A DNA stretch of 38,445 bases from assembly GCA_018221245.1 (NCBI GenBank), contig JAAOYH010000030.1:1-38445 (forward strand), read 5' to 3'. The translations under genes and the position numbers were made by a program. A model generated the notes under the pieces. That model was not told where the DNA came from. It saw only the letters and a list, made by a program, of their open reading frames with translations, and made no database searches. The stretch is from Candidatus Woesearchaeota archaeon. GTDB lineage: Archaea > Nanobdellota > Nanobdellia > Woesearchaeales > UBA525. Shown one piece after another: positions 29,542 through 36,984 of the stretch; positions within the stretch are counted from its first letter, which is position 1, and each line of letters opens with the position of its first letter.

Positions 29542-29565
29542 GGTTTTCCAGAACACGCAAATAAG

Positions 29566-29572
29566 TATTTAT
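29566..29572 (-). promoter_or_regulatory. TATA box for the small chagasin-like gene
   Basis: The minus strand reads ATAAATA, 25-31 nt before the ATG at 29541. Confidence 0.45.
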
Positions 29573-29586
29573 CGCTCAGCTTTTGG

Positions 29587-29605
29587 TAGGGGGAGCATCT
29601 CCCTA
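29587..29605 (+). repeat. hairpin containing GGGAGCATCT
   Basis: GGGAG-CAT-CTCCC at 29591-29603 is a perfect 5-bp hairpin. Its GGGAGCATCT is identical to bases 29228-29237 at the end of att-like copy B. The two short repeats enclose the chagasin-like gene. Confidence 0.4.
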
Positions 29606-29689
29606 TCATTTTGGCGATAGAACCTGTATTTTAGAACGCCGCTCTTGTCATGAACGACGGCGCATTATATTTAAATCTTATTAATGGAG

Positions 29690-29720
29690 GATTCTCATGC
29701 AGAATAATCATTTGAAAATG
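29690..29720 (+). repeat. duplicate of the DEAD-box helicase start region
   Basis: GATTCTCATGCAGAAT (29690-29705) is identical to 31792-31807, which contains the helicase start codon. Similarity continues as TTTGAAAA-ATG in both places. The two copies lie 2.1 kb apart and flank the S-layer-like gene and its terminator. Confidence 0.6.
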
Positions 29721-29750
29721 AATGGGTTGAAATTAGTCTTAGACTTGTAG
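29697..29750 (+). CDS. possible 17-residue ORF, degenerate helicase start fragment
   Basis: The reading MQNNHLKMNGLKLVLDL ends at TAG 29748-29750. It has GGAGG 6 nt upstream of its ATG and a TATA-like TATATTTAAAT at 29667-29677, so it could be expressed. Its first codons and leader match those of the DEAD-box helicase (MQNVFENM), so a broken gene fragment is as likely as a genuine small protein. Confidence 0.25.
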   Translation: MQNNHLKMNGLKLVLDL

Positions 29751-29770
29751 TAGTTTTCAAGTAACAACTA

Positions 29771-29779
29771 TTATATATC
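29771..29779 (+). promoter_or_regulatory. TATA box of the S-layer-like lipoprotein gene
   Basis: TTATATATC lies 21-29 nt before ATG 29800, giving an essentially leaderless message. Confidence 0.55.
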
Positions 29780-29799
29780 TTCATCATTAGGGGCGTTGC

Positions 29800-31701
29800 A
29801 TGGTAACAAAACACATTCTCACATTTGCGTTGTGCTTTTTGCTGGTTTTAGCAGCGTGCAATGACAGTAACGTAGCTGGTGAAGCAAAAGGGGGATCAAA
29901 AGGACCTCCTGGTGTAGACATTGCTCCCCCCTCGATAGAGTATGGGGAGTTTCAAATGAAACAGCACATTCGTGAAATGGTGTCTGGGACTCTAACTGCA
30001 AATGAGTTGCCTGGACTTGCGGATTATATCATAGCAGAAAAAAAATCATCCACAACATTCGGCCAGAGCCTTACTATTGGAGATGGTCTCCAACTCATTG
30101 CAGTGAACTATGTGGAGAATGAGGATGATACACTCGGAGATTTTTTTGTCGTTGATACAGGTTTGCCTTTCTTCTCTTGGGAAGGGACGTTTTCTCAGGC
30201 CTTGGCTGAGCCATATGAAGGCAAGTATATCCCGATTCTTGGCAAGGCATATAAGATATTTAGAGCCACATCTTTTGGGGAGGATGGTCTTTCTTTGGAA
30301 CTTATCCCTGCATCATCATTTGAGGGAAGCATGAAAGAAGGAGAAACAGACACATTTATTGTTGATGGATTAACAATGGAAGTAACGTTGGTGTTTGTTG
30401 AAACAAGCGGCACACCATACGCGAAATTTTCTGTCGACGGTGTTTTGACTGACAATATAGGGGTTGGAGATACAGATTTCTTATTGAATAGTCTCCAACT
30501 AGGAGTGTCTGACATCCAAGCGAAACGTAAGAGCAGCAGTGTAGATTTCTTTATATCAGGTCCAGGCGTAAAATTCACAGACACGAATACGGCTTCTAGT
30601 ACAAACGGAGGGAGCGTGGAAATTGGAGCAGAGAATATAGAAGATGCAACTGTGGAGCTGATAGTGGGTGCTTCTGGCATCACAGGCATTAAGTATGATC
30701 TCCAAGCAGATGCGAACGTTGGTTCCATACTCTATGTTGCTCCAGGACAGGGTGTCAAGGATTTTTTGGATGAGCCTGAAGGACTATTTGGGTTGGATGT
30801 TGTGTTTGAAAGTGTTGATAGTGTTGCATCCTCGAAGATTGAATTCGGAGCTTATGGGGATAATGAGTATGGACTCAAGGTGACAAACTCAAGAGGAAAG
30901 ATGTACTCAGCACCATTAGTGATAGCGCTCAATGAAACGATTAAATGGGGTGACGCAGACGATGACTTTTGGTTCACTGAGCCGTCATTTACATCAGGTC
31001 TCACGATTGATCTCTCAGGGAGTGATTTTTGGATATCAGACGATGATTACTTCGTTGTGAGTCGTGATGATGTAGGGCCCTCTGCAATCCTCCAATACGA
31101 TGACATTGACACAAGTGAACGTGTTATTTACTTCAACGATGCGGCAACAGGCGAAACAAAAAGCGTTAGCTATATTCTTGATGCAAACGACCCGGACATC
31201 CTGGGCTATACAAGGAACTTAGTCGTTGAAGGAAACACGTACGCGGTATGGGTTGCCAGTTCACAAGGGCATCCTTTGGCGATTGATCTAAATGGAGATG
31301 CTATGCTTTCTGGAGCAAATGTCGGCTTCACAGTGAACGGAGGAGGTGTTCTCAACTTTGGAGGATACCAGGCTGGAGATTCATTTGTTTACGGTGGATT
31401 GAACATGAGCCTCGCTACGAATTTTGAGTCAGGAACTGAAGTGTTGAATTGGCAGATATGGGCTGATTTTTTTGAGGTACGCTTAGGACACATAATGTAC
31501 TCAGGACCTTTCGCTGCTGACGCGGAGTCTAATAGGTTCCGCATGATTAACGACGACATGGATGACAACTGGGACAGGGGTAGAACCGATTATGGTGCTC
31601 TTGTAGAATACTACAATCCCCGTACTGCTACACCTGAAGAGCTTTTCATCACTTACCCTGAAAACAGCGTTGAAACCAACATTCTCGTGAAGCTTGGCTG
31701 A
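29800..31701 (+). CDS. S-layer-like surface lipoprotein
   Basis: This 633-aa protein opens with a lipoprotein signal: a hydrophobic core and the lipobox LAAC with the lipidated Cys at position 20, then a Gly/Ser/Pro-rich linker. The rest is beta-rich and Asp/Gly/Ser-rich, with modules such as GKYIPILGKAYKIFRA, EGETDTFIVDGLTMEV and FSVDGVLTDNIGVGDTDFLL. Their 'ILGKxY ... EGE ... VxG ... xxGV.DI' pattern resembles S-layer proteins of DPANN archaea as I recall them. It is therefore likely a major surface protein anchored by lipid rather than by a membrane helix. It has its own leaderless-type promoter and a 31-base T-rich terminator, fitting strong expression. No catalytic motif is seen. Confidence 0.65.
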   Translation: MVTKHILTFALCFLLVLAACNDSNVAGEAKGGSKGPPGVDIAPPSIEYGEFQMKQHIREMVSGTLTANELPGLADYIIAEKKSSTTFGQSLTIGDGLQLIAVNYVENEDDTLGDFFVVDTGLPFFSWEGTFSQALAEPYEGKYIPILGKAYKIFRATSFGEDGLSLELIPASSFEGSMKEGETDTFIVDGLTMEVTLVFVETSGTPYAKFSVDGVLTDNIGVGDTDFLLNSLQLGVSDIQAKRKSSSVDFFISGPGVKFTDTNTASSTNGGSVEIGAENIEDATVELIVGASGITGIKYDLQADANVGSILYVAPGQGVKDFLDEPEGLFGLDVVFESVDSVASSKIEFGAYGDNEYGLKVTNSRGKMYSAPLVIALNETIKWGDADDDFWFTEPSFTSGLTIDLSGSDFWISDDDYFVVSRDDVGPSAILQYDDIDTSERVIYFNDAATGETKSVSYILDANDPDILGYTRNLVVEGNTYAVWVASSQGHPLAIDLNGDAMLSGANVGFTVNGGGVLNFGGYQAGDSFVYGGLNMSLATNFESGTEVLNWQIWADFFEVRLGHIMYSGPFAADAESNRFRMINDDMDDNWDRGRTDYGALVEYYNPRTATPEELFITYPENSVETNILVKLG

Positions 31702-31732
31702 TTTTTTTTTTTTTTATTTTTTTTTTTATTTT
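31702..31732 (+). terminator. long oligo-T terminator
   Basis: Starting on the base after the stop codon, 29 of 31 bases are T (runs of 14, 11 and 4 separated by single A). This is a textbook U-rich archaeal terminator without a hairpin and a likely aCPSF1 target. Confidence 0.85.
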
Positions 31733-31753
31733 GTGTGTGGGCATAACAATCTG

Positions 31754-31763
31754 TTTTATAAAT
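31754..31763 (+). promoter_or_regulatory. TATA box of the DEAD-box helicase gene
   Basis: TTTTATAAAT lies 36-45 nt before ATG 31799, leaving a leader of about 15 nt. Confidence 0.5.
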
Positions 31764-31798
31764 GAAAGTCAGTTCTGCTTTTTAAAAGAGTGATTCTC

Positions 31799-33067
31799 AT
31801 GCAGAATGTCTTTGAAAACATGTCGGAGCCCTTGAAGAGGGCCATAGATATGCAGGGCTATAAGGAGCCCACAGCTATTCAGGAACAGGCAATCCCTAAA
31901 GTTTTAGTGGGAAAAGATGTACTGGGCATTGCTCAGACAGGGACTGGAAAAACAGCAGCCTTTGTCCTGCCTATGCTACAAAGAATGATTCTTGACCCTA
32001 GACGGGGAATCCGATCGTTAATCCTCTGTCCGACAAGAGAGTTGGCAATGCAGGTAGCGGAAGAGATAAAGATATTCGCCAAGAATACAAGAATAAAGCA
32101 CGTCGCAGTATATGGTGGTGTAAAACAAGGCCCTCAAGTCACTGCACTTAAGCAGGGAGTAGACATTCTCGTAGCAACGCCAGGAAGATTAATGGATCTC
32201 CACCAGCAGGGCCATGTCAACCTTGGAAAGGTCGAATTCTTCGTCCTGGATGAGGCTGATAGAATGCTTGACATGGGTTTCATTCCCGACATAAAGAAAA
32301 TCTCTAATCTTATCCCTAAAAATCGACAGACTCTTTACTTTTCAGCGACTATGTCTAACATGGTATCCAAACTAGCTAACTCGTTATTGAAAGATCCTGT
32401 CAGGGTTGAAGTGACTCCACAGGCAACTCCTGTTGAGAAGATTGAGCAAAGAGTCCTGTTTGTCGACCACGCAGACAAGTTTGATCTGTTGCTTTATCTT
32501 CTAGAACACGATTATTTGGAGAAAGTTCTCATCTTTAACAAAACAAAGCGCGGAGCAGACAAGATTTGCAGGAAACTAAAGCAAAAAAACGTTTCTGCCC
32601 AACAGATTCACGGGGACAGGACGCAAAATCAGAGGACTCAGGCATTGAAGGCCTTTTCTTCAGGTAAAGTACGTTGTCTTGTAGCTACAGACGTCGCGGC
32701 TAGAGGCATTGACATTGATGATATTAGCCACGTGATAAATTTCGATCTTCCACGAGAGGCCGAGAACTACGTTCACAGGATTGGTCGTACCGCGAGAGCT
32801 GGGGCTGAAGGAACTGCTTATTCATTCTGTACTGCGGACGACAAACCTCTGTTACTAGCCATTCATAAGGTGCTGAAGAAAGAGTTAATCACTCTAGAGC
32901 ACAAGTTCCACTCAGAAAAAGCCTCAAAAAGCACAGTAAAGAGTGAAAAAAAGGAATCTAAACGTTTCTCTAAGAACAGAAGGAGTGGCCCTAGAGGCAA
33001 AGGTGCCTCAAAGAGAAAACCTAAGGGTGGTTTCCACAAGTTCAAGCGTCGCGGCAGAAAACGATAA
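31799..33067 (+). CDS. DEAD-box ATP-dependent RNA helicase
   Basis: The 422-aa helicase remodels RNA, probably in ribosome assembly or cold response. All motifs are present: Q motif PTAIQ (24-28), motif I AQTGTGKT (45-52), PTREL (78-82), TPGR (about 127-130), DEAD (151-154), SAT (182-184), and in the second domain DVAARGIDI and HRIGRTARAG. The C-terminal 50 residues are strongly basic (GPRGKGASKRKPKGG, KFKRRGRKR) and should give unspecific RNA binding. ATG 31799 is chosen over the in-frame GTG 31790 because the alignment of this start region with its duplicate at 29697 centres on this ATG. It is transcribed from its own promoter after the strong terminator. Confidence 0.95.
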   Translation: MQNVFENMSEPLKRAIDMQGYKEPTAIQEQAIPKVLVGKDVLGIAQTGTGKTAAFVLPMLQRMILDPRRGIRSLILCPTRELAMQVAEEIKIFAKNTRIKHVAVYGGVKQGPQVTALKQGVDILVATPGRLMDLHQQGHVNLGKVEFFVLDEADRMLDMGFIPDIKKISNLIPKNRQTLYFSATMSNMVSKLANSLLKDPVRVEVTPQATPVEKIEQRVLFVDHADKFDLLLYLLEHDYLEKVLIFNKTKRGADKICRKLKQKNVSAQQIHGDRTQNQRTQALKAFSSGKVRCLVATDVAARGIDIDDISHVINFDLPREAENYVHRIGRTARAGAEGTAYSFCTADDKPLLLAIHKVLKKELITLEHKFHSEKASKSTVKSEKKESKRFSKNRRSGPRGKGASKRKPKGGFHKFKRRGRKR

Positions 33068-33079
33068 TCTCCGAAAAGT

Positions 33080-33088
33080 AATTATACT
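33080..33088 (+). promoter_or_regulatory. TATA box for the gene at 33109
   Basis: AATTATACT lies 21-29 nt before ATG 33109, spacing for a leaderless transcript; it also argues against the upstream GTG 33103. Confidence 0.45.
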
Positions 33089-33108
33089 TCATTCACTCGC
33101 CAGTGAGT

Positions 33109-33504
33109 ATGGGACACCCGCTCATCGACAAAATCATCAATGACGGCATAGATTCTGTAAATGTAGATATGCTCTCCGACCAGCTCAGATTCGACCTAAT
33201 GTCTGAGGCTGGAAAGAAACTCCTGCACATGGGTCGTTTGAGAGAGTCCGCGGATGCTTTTGCCATCGGTGGCAACCAGGAGCAGCTCATGGAGCAGGGA
33301 AGATGGTTTCTCGACCAGAGACGCTATGGCCCTGCAGCATTGTTCTTACGTCACGCAGCACATCCTGACATGCTGATGGAGCTCGCCCAGAAGTGTCTCG
33401 CTGCTGGACATGTCGAGGAGGCAGCGGCTGTGTACGAGTCTCTAGGCGACGAGACAATGGCTCAGTTCATCAAGTCGAACTTCACTCAGACGCAGAGCCC
33501 TTAG
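33109..33504 (+). CDS. small TPR-like helical protein
   Basis: The 131-aa protein is all-helical. From residue about 30 it has helix pairs with TPR/SEL1-like spacing and small residues: GKKLLHMGRLRESADAFAIG, EQGRWFLDQRRYGPAALFL, AQKCLAAGHVEEAAAVYESL. It would be a protein-protein adaptor. There is no signal peptide. ATG 33109 rather than GTG 33103 is favoured by the TATA distance. The last 23 bases overlap the end of the convergent gene on the other strand. No specific partner is indicated by the neighbours. Confidence 0.7.
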   Translation: MGHPLIDKIINDGIDSVNVDMLSDQLRFDLMSEAGKKLLHMGRLRESADAFAIGGNQEQLMEQGRWFLDQRRYGPAALFLRHAAHPDMLMELAQKCLAAGHVEEAAAVYESLGDETMAQFIKSNFTQTQSP

Positions 33505-33859
33505 TTGCATCAATAATAGGTTTTTGAGTTTCGTACTGATCCCTCAAGTGTTTAACATTCTTTTCTGCGAACTTCAGAAGCTCTTCGAAGAATTCAGGAT
33601 TATCAATCATGAGGTTCATGCAGTCGTGGGCCCATGAATTCATCTCGTAAAGGGAGTTCCCCATATGAACATACATTGTGTGGTCGTCAGCGTGTCTTGT
33701 CTTCTGAACCTTAACCAAGTTGAGATGGGTTCCATGGCCAAAACTCTCTACCTTTTGCAAAAGTCCAAAGTCGTGTAACTTCTTGCAGAATTCATCAGAC
33801 TCCTCTAGAATATTGTCGATTCCATCATTGTATATTGTAAATGTGGTTAGGTATCCCAT
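33482..33859 (-). CDS. hypothetical protein, 125 aa
   Basis: I do not recognise a family. The protein is soluble with mixed structure: an N-terminal strand (MGYLTTFTIYNDGIDNI), a helix, a His-containing middle (GHGTHLNLVKVQKTRHADDH) and a long C-terminal helix (NPEFFEELLKFAEKNVKHL). A minus-strand TATA-like GTTATTAAT (33881-33889) is about 25 nt from the ATG, so it is probably leaderless and divergent from the ribosomal operon. Its 3' end overlaps the TPR-like gene by 23 bases. Confidence 0.65.
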   Translation of the reverse strand: MGYLTTFTIYNDGIDNILEESDEFCKKLHDFGLLQKVESFGHGTHLNLVKVQKTRHADDHTMYVHMGNSLYEMNSWAHDCMNLMIDNPEFFEELLKFAEKNVKHLRDQYETQKPIIDATKGSASE

Positions 33860-33899
33860 TAGAAACAGGATTCAGTTCAGATTAATAACTTCTCCGTAA

Positions 33900-33910
33900 C
33901 TTTTATAAAC
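33900..33910 (+). promoter_or_regulatory. promoter of the ribosomal stalk operon
   Basis: CTTTTATAAAC is followed about 20 nt later by the expected start, leaving a leader of about 30 nt that contains GGGAGGAG (33945-33952), a strong ribosome-binding site 8 nt before ATG 33961. This is one of few operons here with a full leader. Confidence 0.65.
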
Positions 33911-33960
33911 ACTTCTTGAATCTCATGCACTAACTTACTCCTTAGGGAGGAGTCACGCAC

Positions 33961-34608
33961 ATGGCGCTCGACGAAAAAAAACTAAAAGAAGCTGTACAGT
34001 CACTGCACAAGCACAAAGTGAAGTTCTCACAATCGTACGATCTCCTGGTCAGCCTGAAAGATCTAAACCTGAAGAACCCAGACGATCAGGTAGAATTCTT
34101 TACACAATTACCAGTAAGTCCTGGTAAGAAAATCTCAGTATGTGCTCTCGTAGGTCCAGAAATGGTCGACGAAGCAAAATCTGCGATGGACAAAGTAGTC
34201 CGCCAGTCAGAGTTCGGAAAGCTCCAGAAGACGGACGTGAAGAAGCTCGCGAAAGAGTATGACTACTTTGTAGGACAAGCCAATATAATGCCTAAGATTG
34301 CGCAGTCTTTCGGCCGTGTCCTAGGTCCCAAGGGCAAGATGCCAAACCCTAAAGCAGGATGCATTGTCCCGCCTAAGGCACCCTTGAAACCTCTTGTGGA
34401 CAGGCTCCAGAAAACTGTCAAGATATCTGCAAGGAAAATTCCTAATATCCAAATCAGAGTCGCCAGCCAGGCGATGAAGGAAGAGGAGGTCGTTAAAAAC
34501 GTCCTTACAGTCTACGACCAGATAGTCCATCACCTCCCTAGAGAAGAGAACAACGTGCGTTCCGTGTTCCTAAAGGTCACGATGAGCGCGCCGGTGAAAC
34601 TCAAATGA
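33961..34608 (+). CDS. rpl1: 50S ribosomal protein L1
   Basis: The 215-aa protein forms the L1 stalk of the large subunit and binds 23S rRNA near the E site; in archaea L1 can also repress its own mRNA. Family motifs are clear: QSYDLLVSLKDLNLKNPDDQ near the N-terminus, the signature LGPKGKMPNPKAGCIVPPK in the middle, and KISARKIPNIQIRVASQAM towards the end. Length is normal for archaea. It heads the L1-P0-P1 operon and ends in a 4-nt overlap with the P0 gene (ATGA). The L11 gene, often upstream in archaea, is not here. Confidence 0.97.
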   Translation: MALDEKKLKEAVQSLHKHKVKFSQSYDLLVSLKDLNLKNPDDQVEFFTQLPVSPGKKISVCALVGPEMVDEAKSAMDKVVRQSEFGKLQKTDVKKLAKEYDYFVGQANIMPKIAQSFGRVLGPKGKMPNPKAGCIVPPKAPLKPLVDRLQKTVKISARKIPNIQIRVASQAMKEEEVVKNVLTVYDQIVHHLPREENNVRSVFLKVTMSAPVKLK

Positions 34609-35648
34609 TCAACTACAAGCCACACGTCAGCGAGGTCAAGGAGGCCACCGTGAAGCAGCTTGTGAAACAGCTCGATGAGGCACCAATCATAGGCATCCTC
34701 AACATGGAGAGCCTTCCTGCAAAGAACCTCGCGAGGATGAGAAAATCACTCCGTGACAAAGTAGAGATAGTCATGGCTAAACGTAGGCTCATCAAGATAG
34801 CTCTAGGAAAGAGCAAGAAACAAGGTATTGATCAGCTAGACCCTTACCTTACAGGTATGCCTGCTCTCTTATTCACAAAGGACAACCCTTTCACACTATT
34901 CAAGATAATCAAGAAGAACCAGAGCCCCGCTCCAATTAAGGCAGGTCAGGAAGCGCCAAAGGATCTTGTGATCCCTGCAGGCCCAACCCAGTTTCCTCCC
35001 GGACCGATTATCGGTGAGCTTGGCGGCATGGGAATCAAGGCAGGCATCCAGGATGGCAAGGTAGTCATCAAGGAAGATGCAACAATTCTCAAGGAAGGGG
35101 AATTGGCGGACGTCGAGAAAGCAGGATTCTGCGCGAAGATGGGTATGGAGCCCATGCGTATCGGGCTTACGCTCACGGCAGTCTTCGAGAACGGGGAGAT
35201 ACTAACCTCGAAGGTCCTAGACATAGACGAAGACAAGTTCATGCAGGACATCGCGACCGCAGCATCCCAGGCAAGTAACCTAGCGTACGAAATCATGTAC
35301 ACAACATCAGACAATATTATCATGTTCATCCAGAAGGCACATGTTGAGGCAGAGAACCTCTCCTACGAGGCAGAGGTGCTCACAGACAGCAACACATCAA
35401 GACTACTGGCAAAGGCGGATGCGCAGGCGGCCACGCTGAAGAGCAAGGTTCCCGACGCACCTGTAAAGGAAAAACCAAAGGAGACTCCTGAGGAGAAACC
35501 TGCTGAGCCAACAGAGAAACCTGCAGAAGAACCAAAAACAGAGCAGGAAGAAAAGAAAGAGGAAACTAAGGAAGAGCCGAAGGCAGAAGAAGTGGCTGAA
35601 AAGCCAGCCGAGACAGAACCAGAAGGAGAGAAATCAGAATCACAATAG
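34605..35648 (+). CDS. rpl10: 50S ribosomal protein L10 (stalk protein P0)
   Basis: This 347-aa protein anchors the stalk to 23S rRNA and carries P1 dimers on its C-terminal helices. The rRNA-binding start is typical (EVKEATVKQLVKQLDEAPII, RKSLRDKVEIVMAKRRLIK), followed by the insert domain (GPTQFPPGPIIGELG) and the P1-binding helical spine (EDKFMQDIATAASQASNLAY). The tail of about 75 residues is a long Glu/Lys/Pro-rich stretch ending GEKSESQ. The terminal GLGALFG-type motif shared by archaeal P0 and P1 is absent. The start overlaps L1 and a 14-base gap separates it from P1. Confidence 0.95.
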   Translation: MINYKPHVSEVKEATVKQLVKQLDEAPIIGILNMESLPAKNLARMRKSLRDKVEIVMAKRRLIKIALGKSKKQGIDQLDPYLTGMPALLFTKDNPFTLFKIIKKNQSPAPIKAGQEAPKDLVIPAGPTQFPPGPIIGELGGMGIKAGIQDGKVVIKEDATILKEGELADVEKAGFCAKMGMEPMRIGLTLTAVFENGEILTSKVLDIDEDKFMQDIATAASQASNLAYEIMYTTSDNIIMFIQKAHVEAENLSYEAEVLTDSNTSRLLAKADAQAATLKSKVPDAPVKEKPKETPEEKPAEPTEKPAEEPKTEQEEKKEETKEEPKAEEVAEKPAETEPEGEKSESQ

Positions 35649-35659
35649 GAGGCGAACCC

Positions 35660-35974
35660 ATGGAATACATTTACACAGCACTACTCTTGCACAAAGCAGG
35701 GCAAGAGGTATCCGAAACCAATGTCAAAAAAGTCCTTGAAGCAGCAGGTGTTAAAGCAGACGATGGCCGAATCAAAGCCCTAATGGCAGCGCTAGATGGC
35801 GTCAACATTGAGGATGCGATCGCGACCGCGGCTCCAGCAGCCGCTGCACCAGCTCCTGCCGCAGCAGGTGGCGGAGACGCTCCTGCAGCAGAGGCCAAGG
35901 AAGAGAAGAAAGAGGAAGAGGAGAAAGTGAGCGAAGAAGAGGCCGCAGCAGGTCTTGGCGCGCTCTTCGGCTAA
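35660..35974 (+). CDS. rpl12: 50S ribosomal protein P1 (L12)
   Basis: The 104-aa acidic stalk protein recruits translational GTPases. It has the N-terminal dimer domain (MEYIYTALLLHKAGQEVSET, VKKVLEAAGVKADDGRIKAL), the Ala/Pro hinge, a Glu/Lys-rich stretch and the hallmark C-terminus AAAGLGALFG. Length and order are standard. AGGAGGCGAACCC upstream provides a ribosome-binding site. It closes the L1-P0-P1 operon; a T-run at 35994-36000 follows. Confidence 0.97.
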   Translation: MEYIYTALLLHKAGQEVSETNVKKVLEAAGVKADDGRIKALMAALDGVNIEDAIATAAPAAAAPAPAAAGGGDAPAAEAKEEKKEEEEKVSEEEAAAGLGALFG

Positions 35975-35984
35975 GCCGGACCTT

Positions 35985-36000
35985 TTCTCATCCTTTTTTT
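35985..36000 (+). terminator. T-rich terminator after the stalk operon
   Basis: Two T-runs (TTTT at 35983-35986 and TTTTTTT at 35994-36000) within 25 bases of the P1 stop fit archaeal U-rich termination, possibly partial because the next gene has no clear TATA box at the right distance. Confidence 0.55.
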
Positions 36001-36021
36001 CCATTTATTATAGGTGGTTGA

Positions 36022-36957
36022 ATGCCAAAGAAAGAAGTTCCAGAAAAGAAGGTCAAGAAGCCTTCTAAGAAGAAGGATTCTAAAGAGAAAACTTCAAAGA
36101 AGCCTGAGCTGACCCCTGAGCAGCTGAAAGCGAAGCTCAAGGATCTGAACGAGAAGAAAGAAGAGGCGTTCAGGAAGAAGCAGGAGCTTGGCACCCAGAT
36201 AGCAGAGAAGATTCGCGCTATAAACCAACTTAAGATAACAAGGAATGGGCTCACCCGACAGGTACGAGAGATAAAAAAGGATCGTGATAAGCTCAATACG
36301 CAGATTACAGAGAGAATTGAAGAGATTAAGAAGACTCGGCCCAAGAAGGAGAAGGCAGCAGGGTCTATGCCTATGGATCCACGAGGCAGGCCACTAAGGC
36401 CGCACATGATTCAGAAACAGATTAAGGACCTAGAGACCAAAGTAGAGACAATTCCTATGAGCTTTGGTGCTGAGCAGAAAGTTATGAAGACCCTCAAGAT
36501 TCTCCAGAAACAGCTCAACCAGATAAAGGAGGTCTCAGGGCTATCTGCGGAGACTTCTGCTAAGAGCAAGGAGATTGATGTTCTCAAGAAGGATGCAAAC
36601 GCACTCCACGCAAAAGTCACGGAGCTGGCGAAGCAATCACAGGATTATCATGAGAAGATGCTCTTGTTGGGGAAAGAAATTGACGAACTGAAGGCCAACG
36701 AGGACAAGGTCTACCAGGACTTCCTAAAACACAAGCAAGAATATGTGGAGCTTTCAGGAGATATTACAGACGTCCGTGAAGAGGAGCGTAAGGAGCGCGC
36801 GAAGAAACGCGAACAATCTATGAATGCTCGCAGGAAAAAGCAAGAAGCAGAACAGAAGACCCTCAAGGAGCGCGCGAAAGAGGCAGAATCCAAGATGGTG
36901 AAAGGTCAGAAGCTTACCACAGAGGATCTTCTTGCACTCCAAGGCGTCAAGGATTAA
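36022..36957 (+). CDS. archaeal coiled-coil protein (COG1340-like)
   Basis: The 311-aa protein is a long coiled coil with a Lys-rich N-terminal tail of about 30 residues. Stretches such as KLKDLNEKKEEAFRKKQELG, IKDLETKVETIPMSFGAEQK and TLKILQKQLNQIKE follow the COG1340 archaeal pattern (paired heptad arms with a conserved turn between them). The function of this family is not established. AGGTGG precedes ATG 36022 by 4 nt. It lies between the ribosomal stalk operon and a membrane protein gene, with its own reading unit. The C-terminus ends with an LTTEDLLALQG helix. Confidence 0.75.
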   Translation: MPKKEVPEKKVKKPSKKKDSKEKTSKKPELTPEQLKAKLKDLNEKKEEAFRKKQELGTQIAEKIRAINQLKITRNGLTRQVREIKKDRDKLNTQITERIEEIKKTRPKKEKAAGSMPMDPRGRPLRPHMIQKQIKDLETKVETIPMSFGAEQKVMKTLKILQKQLNQIKEVSGLSAETSAKSKEIDVLKKDANALHAKVTELAKQSQDYHEKMLLLGKEIDELKANEDKVYQDFLKHKQEYVELSGDITDVREEERKERAKKREQSMNARRKKQEAEQKTLKERAKEAESKMVKGQKLTTEDLLALQGVKD

Positions 36958-36961
36958 TAAC

Positions 36962-36970
36962 ATTTATAAC
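36962..36970 (+). promoter_or_regulatory. TATA box of the two-gene membrane operon
   Basis: ATTTATAAC lies 15-23 nt before ATG 36985 and 24-32 nt before ATG 36994, favouring the second ATG if the transcript is leaderless. Confidence 0.45.
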
Positions 36971-36984
36971 ACGGTGTTTCCGTG

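Noticed and set aside
33911..34020. L1 autoregulatory binding site in the operon leader
   Set aside because: I could not identify a convincing mimic of the 23S rRNA L1 site by eye.
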